From assembly GCA_035528235.1 (NCBI GenBank), contig DATKZB010000180.1:1-29406 (forward strand): a DNA stretch of 29,406 nt, given 5' to 3'. This stretch comes from DATKZB01 sp035528235. GTDB lineage: Bacteria; Planctomycetota; Phycisphaerae; FEN-1346. Below are positions 1 to 8,108 of this stretch, piece by piece. Within the stretch, counting starts at the first letter, position 1, and the number at the start of each line of letters is the position of its first letter. Position numbers and translations under genes: made by a program. Below the pieces are notes generated by a model. It ran no database searches. It was not told the origin of the DNA and worked only from the letters and a program-made list of their open reading frames with translations.

Positions 1-160
1 CCCTGCCCAAACCCGCGCAAGGGGGAACCACAACGGCCTGACGCCCACAGCTCCCGCACCAGCCGCCTCAACGCCCCCTCCGCCCTCGGCCCCAGAATCC
101 GAAGACGCCCCGGGGGGGTACGATGTCTGGGGCGCTTCCCATGGTTTGCCGGCAAGCAAT
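1..160. other. Window-edge region with no firm gene
   Basis: No reading frame here is supported by a start, a ribosome binding site and recognisable protein content. On the minus strand a short arginine-rich frame runs off the left edge, but it could be a shadow or the end of a repeat. GC falls as the sequence approaches the promoter at 161. I see nothing else in it. Confidence 0.4.
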
Positions 161-189
161 TTGACAGCCGGGCTTTTTTGGTCTATAAT
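161..189 (+). promoter_or_regulatory. Consensus sigma-70 promoter
   Basis: TTGACA at 161-166 and TATAAT at 184-189 are both exact consensus hexamers separated by exactly 17 bases. Transcription would start near 196. The first supported starts downstream are ATG 353 and GTG 627, so the message would have a leader of about 155 or 430 bases. A perfect housekeeping promoter in GC-rich DNA suggests strong constitutive expression or an origin in a different host. Confidence 0.85.
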
Positions 190-352
190 AAACCGCTAGT
201 TAGGCCGATTTAGAGGGAGCGAAGAAGTATGCTGTTCTCCTCTTGACACGGTTTTTTCTTGCGGTATGCGGGATTGCGATTATTGTGAGATGCGTGCTGT
301 GACGACGAGCAAGACGCGCGTAGGATTGCCAAGAACCTAGGGAAGGGAAGAA

Positions 353-553
353 ATGGCTAAAGAAGAGAAAGCCCATTCCGACCAGACCGCAGGAGGCAAC
401 CTCATCGCGACTGCTGCCCAAACCCTCCCGAAGCTGAGCCAGTCCCAAGTCCCTCGGCAAGAATGGGACCGGATGAGGGCGCGGCAAGACTGGGAGACGA
501 AGTCCCGCACCTCGACGCTACAGGTCAGCGGGCGCCTCCCTGGTTGCGCTTAA
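353..553 (+). CDS. Small hypothetical protein, or the displaced N-terminus of the next gene
   Basis: This 66-residue frame starts at ATG 353 with a purine-rich ribosome binding site (GGGAAGGGAAG) just upstream, and it lies directly behind the promoter at 161-189. The first 37 or so codons look coding (polar, with Gln, Ser and Ala, moderate third-position GC). After about position 465 the frame becomes Arg-rich, like an out-of-frame reading. Adding one G to the GGG at about 466-468 would continue it in another frame, and adding one more to the seven-G run at 611-617 would join it to the cysteine-peptidase-like gene. It may therefore be a separate leader protein, or part of a 640-650-residue protein broken by two one-base indels. 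I do not recognise a family. Confidence 0.3.
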   Translation: MAKEEKAHSDQTAGGNLIATAAQTLPKLSQSQVPRQEWDRMRARQDWETKSRTSTLQVSGRLPGCA

Positions 554-626
554 GGCAGTTCCGGCACCCCGACCTACTGCTGGTGTTCCCGGCGCGCATA
601 GTGCGCCTGCGGGGGGGAGGTTCGGC

Positions 627-2297
627 GTGGAAGAACAACCGTACCCGCAAAGCCCCTGGGATCTGGACGCTCCCCGCTTCTTCGATTGCAGACGGCCCCA
701 CAGCTTCTACGATTTCGTTGAGTGGTGCACGCAAGACACCCACGCCGCCTGGCCTGTTTCCAGGATGTGCAACATCATGCGCAAGAGGCAGCAGCGTCGG
801 TCTGAAGGCGGACAAGATCATCCCCTTTCGGCGGTTGTCGAGCCGCTTGCAGACAGCACCCCAGGCTCCAGCATCGATGACAAGTTGCTGCGCGACTTGC
901 TGGAAAAGGAGATCACAAGCCAGTTGCTGCGGGTCAGCTTCTTCTTGGACCGTGTGGAGAAGGCGGAGGACATAAGGCCGGGGTTACAGCAGGCATATCA
1001 GGGCTACTTCATCCTGAAGCGTATCACGCCCATTGGCGGCAGTCCCTTCGGACACGTCTTTGAGGCCATTATAGATGCATCGGAGCCCATCCTCAACAAC
1101 TACGTACATGCCCAGAGCGACTTCCAGCAGGAGGTATGCGGCTGCTCGTTCCGCTCAACAGGGAGTTACTTCTGTCAGCAGAACGGAGTGAGTACGGTCT
1201 GTGCTCACGATGCCCTCCTGTCCGCCCTTATGAGTATGGCGAATGGCCCGCCAGAGGCACAGATCCGCGAGTGCCTTCACCGCGCCCTGAGGGTCCCCGA
1301 TGGTCAGCCGGGACCACAGCTAAGGCAAATGGTACGAGCCCTGAACGATCTGGGCGTCGCGTGCAAGGCCCAAGACCTTGAGACGGCCCCAACCCTTGAG
1401 GACTACCGAGGACTCGTTTACGCCACGATTGAGTCAGGGTTCCCGGCAGTGATAGGGTTCACAACGGCAAATGAACGACATGCGATCACGGTTGTCGGCC
1501 ACACCTTCAACTCTGACAGTTGGATGCCCGAGGTTGAGTTCGGATACGGAGCAAGTGCCGACACTGCGAGATATCACACAAGCTATGACTGGATACCTCA
1601 CTGGATTGTCAACGACGGCAATCTGGGAATGTACTACTGCCTCGAGGCAAACAGGATGAGGCTTACCCCTTCAGGCCCTCATGTTCCGGATGGGCCCGTG
1701 CCGTTCCCGGAGCCCCTGAAGGCGGTGGCGGTCATAGGGCTCTATGAGGAAGATGCGGACATTGTAGTGCGGAACGCCGAAGAGAAGGTCTCTCTTCTGC
1801 TCGGGGAGTTGACGGATGTGCTCGCCCGCACCGATGCTGCTGCCCAGCACGACCCCCAGAGCAAGTGGCTGAAGCGGCTCCTGCGTTCTGGACGCGATGA
1901 CGTTTCGCCGGGGCCGATTCTGCGAACTCTGCAAATAACCAAGGACCAGTATGTGTCGCATCTCGTCAATGAGCCTGATTGGAACAACAGTACTTTGGCG
2001 CCCGAGCAGCGCAAGACCATCACGGCAAGGCTCCTTCCACTGCTCCCACCCCGGGTCTGGATGACCGAGTTTACGTTGGTCAACCTCTTCACGGCAAACC
2101 GGCGCAAACTCGGCGAGGTCATATACAAGAGCTCCTGGTCGAGATCGGCCCAGGTTCTGGGCAGCGACCTCCTGTTTGTCAGACTTCCGGGCATTGCCTG
2201 GTTTCCAACCGAGGCGCACGTGGACCAAACCGCAGTAACGTCGCATACCAGGATAGCGCGCTGTCTGGCCACAAGCGCAAGCCAGCCCGAATACTGA
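627..2297 (+). CDS. Papain/C39-like cysteine-peptidase-fold protein, accessory
   Basis: The 556-residue protein starts at GTG 627, preceded by GGGGGGAGG at 612-620, an unusually good ribosome binding site that decides this start. The recognisable core is a papain/C39-like arrangement. Cys192 lies at the start of a helix (context STVCAHDALLSALM), His285 in NERHAITVVGHTF, and a third polar residue at Asn329/Asp330 in HWIVNDGNLGMYY. That order (Cys, then His, then Asn/Asp on a strand) is the usual catalytic order of the clan. The N-terminal 150 residues and the C-terminal 200 residues match nothing I know. There is no signal peptide, so it is probably cytoplasmic. GC and codon use differ from the neighbouring genes, which suggests transfer. 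The substrate is unknown; a toxin, maturation or signalling protease are all possible. Confidence 0.6.
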   Translation: MEEQPYPQSPWDLDAPRFFDCRRPHSFYDFVEWCTQDTHAAWPVSRMCNIMRKRQQRRSEGGQDHPLSAVVEPLADSTPGSSIDDKLLRDLLEKEITSQLLRVSFFLDRVEKAEDIRPGLQQAYQGYFILKRITPIGGSPFGHVFEAIIDASEPILNNYVHAQSDFQQEVCGCSFRSTGSYFCQQNGVSTVCAHDALLSALMSMANGPPEAQIRECLHRALRVPDGQPGPQLRQMVRALNDLGVACKAQDLETAPTLEDYRGLVYATIESGFPAVIGFTTANERHAITVVGHTFNSDSWMPEVEFGYGASADTARYHTSYDWIPHWIVNDGNLGMYYCLEANRMRLTPSGPHVPDGPVPFPEPLKAVAVIGLYEEDADIVVRNAEEKVSLLLGELTDVLARTDAAAQHDPQSKWLKRLLRSGRDDVSPGPILRTLQITKDQYVSHLVNEPDWNNSTLAPEQRKTITARLLPLLPPRVWMTEFTLVNLFTANRRKLGEVIYKSSWSRSAQVLGSDLLFVRLPGIAWFPTEAHVDQTAVTSHTRIARCLATSASQPEY

Positions 2298-2356
2298 GGA
2301 ACCTGGCGCCGTTTGCCGCGCGCAGCGCCAGCCGCCCGGACGAGGGAGGCCGTCTC

Positions 2357-5071
2357 ATGACCGCGCTCGGCCGTCTCGGACTGCTGGCGATGGCCGCACT
2401 GGCCGCTGGAACGGCCCGCGCGGCCGTCGAGCCCGACCAGCCGAACGTCGTCGCCTTCGAGCCGGTCGAGGCACGGTTCGTCCGCTTCGTCATCCCATCG
2501 AGCATCCAGGGCCAGCCGTGCATCGACGAACTGGAGGTGTACGGGCCCGAGGGTGCCGCCAACCTGGCGCTGGCCGCCGGGGGCGCCAAGGCCGCGGCAT
2601 CGTCGTGCCTGGCGGGCTACGCCATCCACCAGGTCGCCCACCTGAACGACGGCCTGTACGGCAACGATCACAGTTGGATTGCCGCGGGCACGACCGGCGA
2701 GTGGGCCCAGATCGAGTTGCCCCGGCCGGCCGTGGTCGCCCGGGTCGTCTTCTCGCGCGACCGCCAGGGCCGTTACCGCGACCGCCTGGCCGAGGCGTTC
2801 GAGGTCCGGGTGTCGTCCGACGGTGCCGCGTGGAAGACGGTGGCCCGGGCCGGCCCGCCCGCCCTGCCCGCCGGGCCGCTGAGCCAGGAAGACCTGCTGC
2901 GATACGCCTTCGCGTGCGAGGACCGCACGTGGCGGCGCATCGACCCGTCGGACTCCCTGGCGCGGGTCCTCGGGCAGATGGAGGCGATGATCGGCCGCTT
3001 TGCCGCCAAGGGCATCGACGTCTCGGGGGAGCGCGCGCACCTGGCGGACCTCCGCCGCCACGAGCAGACGCTTCGGGCCGCCGGCGCGACGGCCGAGGAT
3101 CGGCAGGCGGCGTTCGACGAGGCCCGCCTCGCGAAGCGGCGGCTCTTCTTCCGCGACGCCGACCTGGCGGGAATCGCGCGGATTCTGTTCGTCCAGCGCC
3201 ACCCGTTCGAGCCGTCGCACAACTACAGCGTCGTCCTCGACGCCCCGTTCCGGCCGGGCGGCGGCGTGTGCGTGCTGGATATCCCGCGCCGGGGCGGTCG
3301 CTTCGAGCCCGGCGAGGGCCGGGTCACCCGCCTCTTCGACGCCGCCGGCGGCATCGCCCGGAACCCGATGGCCACGTTCGACGCCCGCCGCATCTGGTTC
3401 GCCTATCGCCCGGCGGCGGCGGGTTATTATCACCTGATGGCCATGAATTCCGATGGGACCGACGTGCGGCAACGGACCGACGGCCCGTTCCACGACTACT
3501 GGCCGTGCCCGCTGCCAGACGGCGGCGTCGGCTTCATCTCCACGCGATGCAAGGCCCGGTTCCTGTGCTGGCGTCCGCAGGCGTTCGTCCTGTTCCGGAT
3601 GGAGGCCGACGGCACGGGCATCCGTCCGCTCTCGTTCGCCAACCTGAGCGAGTGGGCCCCGTCGGTCATGACCGACGGCCGCCTCATCTGGACCCGCTCG
3701 GAGTACCTCGACAAGGGGGCCGACTTCGGCCACACCCTCTGGGCCATCCGGCCCGACGGCACGCACCCGGAACTGGTCTTCGGCAACGACACCCGCAACT
3801 GTTACGCCAACGGCCGCGAGGTTCCCGGCACGGGCGAAATCTGCTGCACGCTCATCTCGCACGGCGGCGACCTGAACGGGCCCATCGCCCTCGTCGACCC
3901 CGGCCGCGGACGCTTCAACCCCGCCGCCATCACGAACCTGACGCCCGACGTGTCGCCCCGCTACCACATGGACTGGGCCCGGACGGAGTGCTTCCGCGAC
4001 CCGGTGCCGCTGGCCCGCGACTACGTCCTCTGCAGCCACGCCCCGCGCGACCGGTTCGGCCTGTACGTCATCGACCGGTTCGGGAACCGCGAGGTCCTGG
4101 ACCTGGACCCAGCCATGGGCAGCATGTGCCCGACGCCGCTCGCGGCCGTGTCGCCCCCGCCCACCATCAGCGCCGCCGTCGAGGCCGGGGCCGACCGGGC
4201 GGACTACGGTCGCTTTGCCCTCGCCGACGTGTACGCGGGCCTGGAGCCGGCCGTCGCGCGGGGCCGGGTCAAGTACATCCGCGTGTGCCAGGAGGTGCGG
4301 GCCGACCTCGCGCGGCTGCCGGGCGGTGAGTACCGCAACGACCACGAACCGTTCGAGGATTTCTACGCCAGCCCCACGCACAAGGTGCGCGGCCCGTACG
4401 GGTGGCCGAGTTACGTGGCCAAGGGGTCGCTGGGCCTGGCGGCGGTGGCGGAGGACGGCTCGGCCAGTTTCGACGCCCCGGCCGGCAAGGTGTTGTACTT
4501 CCAGGCGCTGGATGCGGACTTCAACGAGGTCCAGCGGATGCGGAGCGTCGTCCAGTTGCAGCCGGGCGAGACGCGCGGGTGCATCGGCTGCCACGAGGAC
4601 CGCGCGTCGGTCGCGCCGGCCCGCCGGCCGACGGCGCTCGGGCGCGACCCCGCCCCCCTGGAACCGCCGCCCTGGGGCGCGGGACCCTTCGCGTACGAAA
4701 AGGTCGTCCAGCCCGTCTGGGACGCCCGGTGCATCCGCTGCCACAACGCCAAGCACAAGAAGAAGTTCGACCTGACCGCCGTGCTCGATGCCGACCGCGT
4801 TCCCGCCTCGTACCGGACGCTCATCACGCAGGGGTGGGTCCACTACTTCGACTTCACCTGGGGGCGCGAGCACACGAAGGCCGAGCCGCTCTCGTTCGGG
4901 TCGCTGAAGAGCAAACTCTGGAAGGTCCTCGACGCCGGCCACAACGACGTCCGGCTCTCGGTCGCCGAGCGGCGCCGCATCAAGTGCTGGATCGACCTGA
5001 ACTGCCCGCTGTGGCCCGACTACGTCTTCCGCCCCGACCGGCCCGCCACCGTCGCGGCCACGGGCGAATGA
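2357..5071 (+). CDS. Secreted discoidin / HzsA-related diheme c-type protein
   Basis: The protein is 904 residues long, from ATG 2357 behind GAGGGAGG at 2342-2349; an earlier in-frame start would lie inside the preceding gene. Residues 1-23 form a Sec signal peptide ending ARA. Residues about 28-165 look like an F5/8 type C (discoidin) beta-sandwich, followed by a short helical linker. Residues about 280-620 have repeats of TolB/WD-like propeller type (for example MAMNSDGTDVRQ, FRMEADGTGIRP, AIRPDGTHPEL). The last third resembles the middle part of the hydrazine synthase alpha subunit family, with two heme c motifs, CIGCH at residue 742 and CIRCH at residue 792. Planctomycetes encode many such HzsA-related proteins outside anammox bacteria. 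It should be a periplasmic or surface protein that binds two hemes. The redox role and ligand are unknown, and no other hydrazine synthase subunits are nearby. Confidence 0.8.
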   Translation: MTALGRLGLLAMAALAAGTARAAVEPDQPNVVAFEPVEARFVRFVIPSSIQGQPCIDELEVYGPEGAANLALAAGGAKAAASSCLAGYAIHQVAHLNDGLYGNDHSWIAAGTTGEWAQIELPRPAVVARVVFSRDRQGRYRDRLAEAFEVRVSSDGAAWKTVARAGPPALPAGPLSQEDLLRYAFACEDRTWRRIDPSDSLARVLGQMEAMIGRFAAKGIDVSGERAHLADLRRHEQTLRAAGATAEDRQAAFDEARLAKRRLFFRDADLAGIARILFVQRHPFEPSHNYSVVLDAPFRPGGGVCVLDIPRRGGRFEPGEGRVTRLFDAAGGIARNPMATFDARRIWFAYRPAAAGYYHLMAMNSDGTDVRQRTDGPFHDYWPCPLPDGGVGFISTRCKARFLCWRPQAFVLFRMEADGTGIRPLSFANLSEWAPSVMTDGRLIWTRSEYLDKGADFGHTLWAIRPDGTHPELVFGNDTRNCYANGREVPGTGEICCTLISHGGDLNGPIALVDPGRGRFNPAAITNLTPDVSPRYHMDWARTECFRDPVPLARDYVLCSHAPRDRFGLYVIDRFGNREVLDLDPAMGSMCPTPLAAVSPPPTISAAVEAGADRADYGRFALADVYAGLEPAVARGRVKYIRVCQEVRADLARLPGGEYRNDHEPFEDFYASPTHKVRGPYGWPSYVAKGSLGLAAVAEDGSASFDAPAGKVLYFQALDADFNEVQRMRSVVQLQPGETRGCIGCHEDRASVAPARRPTALGRDPAPLEPPPWGAGPFAYEKVVQPVWDARCIRCHNAKHKKKFDLTAVLDADRVPASYRTLITQGWVHYFDFTWGREHTKAEPLSFGSLKSKLWKVLDAGHNDVRLSVAERRRIKCWIDLNCPLWPDYVFRPDRPATVAATGE

Positions 5072-5131
5072 CGCCGCGCCGCGCGCATCTCCTCAGCGTT
5101 TTGAGATTGCGGATTCACACCACCACTTGGG

Positions 5132-5207
5132 CGCGGTGGGTCCCCGTACCCACCGCGGCAACCCGCAGTCGGACATCGAGCGCGGTGGGTGCGGGGACCC
5201 ACCGCGC
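5132..5207. repeat. Paired inverted hairpins, pair 1 (type 1 loops)
   Basis: Two hairpins stand 22 bases apart. The first, 5132-5157, has the stem CGCGGTGGGT/ACCCACCGCG with loop CCCCGT. The second, 5180-5207, has the same stem, one pair longer, with loop GCGGGG, and is an inverted copy of the first. The loops can pair with each other at all six positions if one G-U pair is allowed. It lies between two plus-strand genes. The same design recurs at 16316-16447 and 25478-25548. Confidence 0.85.
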
Positions 5208-5309
5208 CACAATCCAATCTTAACCCGCTATAAACCGTCTTGCATCGGCGCCGCACGCACGATACGCTGAGGATTGACACGTCTTGGACAGCGCGTGGGG
5301 GATTGGGCC

Positions 5310-6059
5310 ATGAGCGATCTGAAGGGCCGGACTGCCCTCGTGACGGGCGCATCCACGGGCATCGGCGCGGCCACGGCGGTGGCCCTGGCCCGGGCGGGGG
5401 CCGATGTCGGCATCAACTACTGCCACTCGAAGCGGGCCGCGATGGCCGTGCGGCGAAAGGTCGAGCGGCTCGGACGCCGGGCCGAACTCTACGAGTGCGA
5501 CGTCTGCGACCCCGACTGCGTCGGCCAGATGGTCCGCGATTTCGTCACGACCTTCGGCCGCATCGACGTCCTCTTTGCCAACGCCGGCGGACTCATCCGG
5601 CGAAGCGCCATCGCCCGCATGCCCGACCGGCTCTGGCACCAGACCATCGCCCTGAACCTCGACAGCGTCTTCTACACGGCGCGGGCGGCGCTGGGGCCGA
5701 TGCTGAAGGCCCGGCGCGGACACGTCATCGTGAACGCCAGCGTGGCGGCCCGCACGGGCGGGGGCGGCAACAGCGTCCATTACGCCACCGCCAAGGGCGC
5801 CCTGGTGACGTTCGTCAAGGGTCTGGCCCTGGAGGTGGCCGGCCAGGGCATCCGCGTCAACGCCATCGCCCCGGGCGTTACCCTGACGCCGTTCCACGAC
5901 AAGGCCACCGAGCCGGAGCGGATGAAACGGTTCAAGGCCTCGATTCCCATCGGCAAGTGCGGCGAGGCCGACGACATCGCCCGGGCCGTCGTCTGGCTCG
6001 CCGGAGAGACCGACGGGTTCATCACCGGCGAGACCATCTACCTGGCCGGCGGCGTGTGA
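5310..6059 (+). CDS. Short-chain dehydrogenase/reductase (SDR)
   Basis: A 249-residue classical SDR oxidoreductase. The cofactor-binding motif TGASTGIG is at residues 12-19 of a Rossmann fold, NAG at about residue 91, and the catalytic Ser144, Tyr158 and Lys162 (YATAK) are all present, as is VNAIAPG after the active site. Length and motif spacing are those of the FabG-like, NAD(P)H-dependent group. The ATG at 5310 was chosen because it lies 7-8 bases after TGGGGGA and gives the usual short N-terminus before the first strand; an upstream ATG at 5274 adds a tail that the family lacks. It follows the hairpin pair by about 100 bases and is probably transcribed alone. The substrate cannot be told from the sequence. 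Confidence 0.9.
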   Translation: MSDLKGRTALVTGASTGIGAATAVALARAGADVGINYCHSKRAAMAVRRKVERLGRRAELYECDVCDPDCVGQMVRDFVTTFGRIDVLFANAGGLIRRSAIARMPDRLWHQTIALNLDSVFYTARAALGPMLKARRGHVIVNASVAARTGGGGNSVHYATAKGALVTFVKGLALEVAGQGIRVNAIAPGVTLTPFHDKATEPERMKRFKASIPIGKCGEADDIARAVVWLAGETDGFITGETIYLAGGV

Positions 6060-6068
6060 CCGCCACGC

Positions 6069-6142
6069 ATCTCAAATCTCAGATCTGAAATCTCAAATTT
6101 CAGATCGCAGATTTCACGTCGCGGATTTCAGGTTGCAGATTG
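6069..6142. repeat. Degenerate AT-richer tandem repeat
   Basis: About six imperfect copies of a 12-14 base unit close to ATTTCAGATCGCAG, with alternating orientation (CTCAAATCTCAGATCTGAAATC), stand out from the GC-rich surroundings. A related fragment (TTTGAGATTGCGGATT) occurs at about 5100-5115. It fills the gap between the SDR and the ThuA gene and leads into the possible promoter at 6133-6161. Confidence 0.7.
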
Positions 6143-6161
6143 CCGACCGGCGCGCCATAAT
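6133..6161 (+). promoter_or_regulatory. Possible promoter of the ThuA gene
   Basis: TTGCAG at 6133-6138 and CATAAT at 6156-6161 are separated by 17 bases. The -10 matches five of six consensus bases and the -35 only its first three. It lies about 75 bases upstream of the ThuA start and is the only plausible sigma-70-type site in this gap. Confidence 0.4.
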
Positions 6162-6235
6162 AGTGCCCGCCGGGCGAGTCGCGGGCGCCGCACGCGGGAA
6201 CGTATCGAACGAACCAGCACCTCCAGGGGTAACGC

Positions 6236-6874
6236 ATGAAAGCACTCATCGTTTACGGCGGGTGGGAAGGGCACGAGCCGGCCGCAGTGGCCGACGTCTA
6301 CGAGAAGGAACTCCAGGGCCAGGGCTTCTCCGTCCGCAAGGCCGACACCCTCGACGCCCTGGCCGACGCCAAGGCCTTGGCGGAACTCGACCTGATCGTC
6401 ATCAACTGGACCATGGACAAGATCTCCGGCGAGCAATGGGCCGGCCTCGACGCCGCCGTCCGCTCCGGCGTGGGCATAGCCGGGACCCACGGCGGCATGG
6501 GCGACGCCTTCCGCGAGCACACCGAGTTCCAGCACATGGTGGGCGGCCAGTTTGTCGCCCATCCGGCCGGCATCCATACCTACCGCGTCCACATCATCGA
6601 CCGCGCCGACCCCATCACGGCCGACCTCAACCACTTCGACGTCACCAGCGAACAGTACTACATGCATGTCGACCCGTCGAACCACGTCCTGGCCACCACC
6701 ACGTTCGAGGAAGGCGGCGCCACCATTCCCGCCGTCTGGAAACGTACCTGGGGCAAGGGACGCGTCTTCTACTCCTCCGTCGGCCACGTGGCCAAGGACT
6801 TCGACGTGCCCGAGGTGAGGCTGCTTACGACGCGCGGCTTCGTCTGGGCCGCCCAGGGCAAGGCCGCCGTTTAA
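6236..6874 (+). CDS. ThuA-like domain protein
   Basis: A 212-residue protein with the fold of class I glutamine amidotransferases as found in the ThuA (trehalose utilization) family. The N-terminus KALIVYGGWEGHEP, the strand DLIVINWTM, the loop GVGIAGTHGGMGDAF, and the late motif DVTSEQYYMHVDPSNHVLATT are typical. There is no signal peptide. ATG 6236 has AGGGGT seven bases upstream. ThuA proteins often sit near sugar oxidoreductases and secreted carbohydrate proteins, which fits the SDR before it and the WbsX-like protein after it, but the reaction is not established for most of the family. The stop codon lies inside the first copy of the tandem repeat at 6869-6953. Confidence 0.88.
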   Translation: MKALIVYGGWEGHEPAAVADVYEKELQGQGFSVRKADTLDALADAKALAELDLIVINWTMDKISGEQWAGLDAAVRSGVGIAGTHGGMGDAFREHTEFQHMVGGQFVAHPAGIHTYRVHIIDRADPITADLNHFDVTSEQYYMHVDPSNHVLATTTFEEGGATIPAVWKRTWGKGRVFYSSVGHVAKDFDVPEVRLLTTRGFVWAAQGKAAV

Positions 6875-6953
6875 CCCCGGCCGGCACGGCCGCGCGGACC
6901 GCCGCGCTGTCGTTTAGCCGCGGCCGGTACGGCCGCGAGGGCGGCCGCGTCAC
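6869..6953. repeat. 43-base tandem repeat, two copies
   Basis: Copy 1 is 6869-6911 and copy 2 is 6912-6953. Both start GTTTA, then CGGCCGG, ACGGCCGCG and CCGCG in the same order, with scattered substitutions. The first copy begins at the last codon of the ThuA gene and supplies its TAA stop. The second ends just before the ribosome binding site of the next gene. Each copy can form a CGGCCGG/CGGCCG-type hairpin. Confidence 0.75.
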
Positions 6954-6967
6954 TCAAGGAGCCGCCC

Positions 6968-8056
6968 ATGCCGCAGAGCGCCATCCTCGCCATCGCCGCG
7001 CTGGTCCTGATGGCCGGCGCGTCGGCCTGCGCCGCCGCCGAGGCGCCCGCCGCCTCCGCCGCGCCGAAACCCCGGGCCCTCGTCGGCGCGTACTACTTCG
7101 ACGGCTGGGCCGGCAAGAACAAGGACGCCGACACGGCCGCCTGGGCGAAGGACGCCCCCACACACCTCACGAAACGGATGCTCGACGAGTTCGCCGACCG
7201 CGAGCCCGTGTGGGGCTGGCGCGACGACGCGCCCGACGCCATGCGCCGCCAGATCGATTTGGCCGCCGACCACGGCCTCGCCTTTTTCGCCTTCTGCTGG
7301 TACTGGCACGACGACCCGAGCGACATCCGCACCGACCCCAAGCACACGGGGCTGGAACTGTTCCTGAAGGCCCCCAACAACGGCCGCATGTCGTTCTGCC
7401 TGCTGGTAGCCAACCACGCGGGGTTTGAGATCAAGGGCGAAGCGGCCTGGCGGAAGGCCGCCGACCTCTGGATGCCGTACCTGGCGCACCCGCGACACGT
7501 GCGCCTGGGCGGCCGGTCGCTGCTCATCATCTTCAGCCCCGGCGGCGGCGACAAGGCGGGCTTCGAGTACCTCCAGCAGGCCGCCCGGCGGGCCGGCCTT
7601 CCGGGCGTGGCCATCGCCGCCTGCGGCCCGGCCGCGACCGACATGGGCTACACCCACTCGACCCGGTACAACGTCGTGCCGGGATGGGAGAAGGGCCTCC
7701 AGGAACACAAGTACCAGGAATCCGTCGACGCCCACAAGGCATCGTGGCGCGGGAGCCCCGAGCAGCCGCACATCCCGTGCCTGAGCGCCGGGTGGGACCG
7801 CCGGCCGTGGGAACCCACCGACCCGGCAAAGGGCCCGTGCTGCTGGTACTACCCGGACCGGACGCCCGAGCAGTTCGCAGAGGGCCTCCGCGACGCCATC
7901 GCCTGGACCGAGAAGCACCCCCGCCAGGCCACGGCCGAGAAGGCCGTCATCATCTACGCCTGGAACGAGTTCGGCGAAGGCGGGTACATGGCCCCCACCA
8001 AGGGCGACCCCCAGGGCAAGTACCTCAAAGCCCTGCGGTCGGTCGTCATGGAGTAG
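6968..8056 (+). CDS. Secreted WbsX-like / glycoside hydrolase family 99-like protein
   Basis: A 362-residue protein starting at ATG 6968 behind CAAGGAG. Residues 1-24 form a signal peptide (hydrophobic core AILAIAALVLMAGASACAAA), with a Cys in a weak lipobox-like position. The mature part begins with VGAYYFDGW, then FFAFCWYWHD, and ends with VIIYAWNEFGEGGYMAPT, all hallmarks of the WbsX / GH99-like TIM-barrel domain found in polysaccharide gene clusters. The acidic residue pair in AWNEFGEGG is the likely active-site edge. In planctomycetes such proteins are often exported and thought to act on complex polysaccharides. The substrate is unknown, and a lectin-like non-enzymatic role is possible. 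Confidence 0.8.
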   Translation: MPQSAILAIAALVLMAGASACAAAEAPAASAAPKPRALVGAYYFDGWAGKNKDADTAAWAKDAPTHLTKRMLDEFADREPVWGWRDDAPDAMRRQIDLAADHGLAFFAFCWYWHDDPSDIRTDPKHTGLELFLKAPNNGRMSFCLLVANHAGFEIKGEAAWRKAADLWMPYLAHPRHVRLGGRSLLIIFSPGGGDKAGFEYLQQAARRAGLPGVAIAACGPAATDMGYTHSTRYNVVPGWEKGLQEHKYQESVDAHKASWRGSPEQPHIPCLSAGWDRRPWEPTDPAKGPCCWYYPDRTPEQFAEGLRDAIAWTEKHPRQATAEKAVIIYAWNEFGEGGYMAPTKGDPQGKYLKALRSVVME

Positions 8057-8108
8057 CGGCGCGGCACGCGCTTGCCACGGCGCGAGCGGCGTGGATAATG
8101 CGTGGGCC

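Noticed and set aside
463..975. A 170-residue frame overlapping the start of the cysteine-peptidase-like gene
   Set aside because: Only its first 50 codons look coding; beyond 627 it is a shadow of the better-supported frame. Its early part is treated under the frame-change finding.
1742..4942. A 1066-residue open frame on the minus strand
   Set aside because: It lies opposite the well-supported peptidase-like and HzsA-related genes, has repetitive Arg/Val/Gly content without motifs, and reflects the lack of stops in GC-rich antisense frames.
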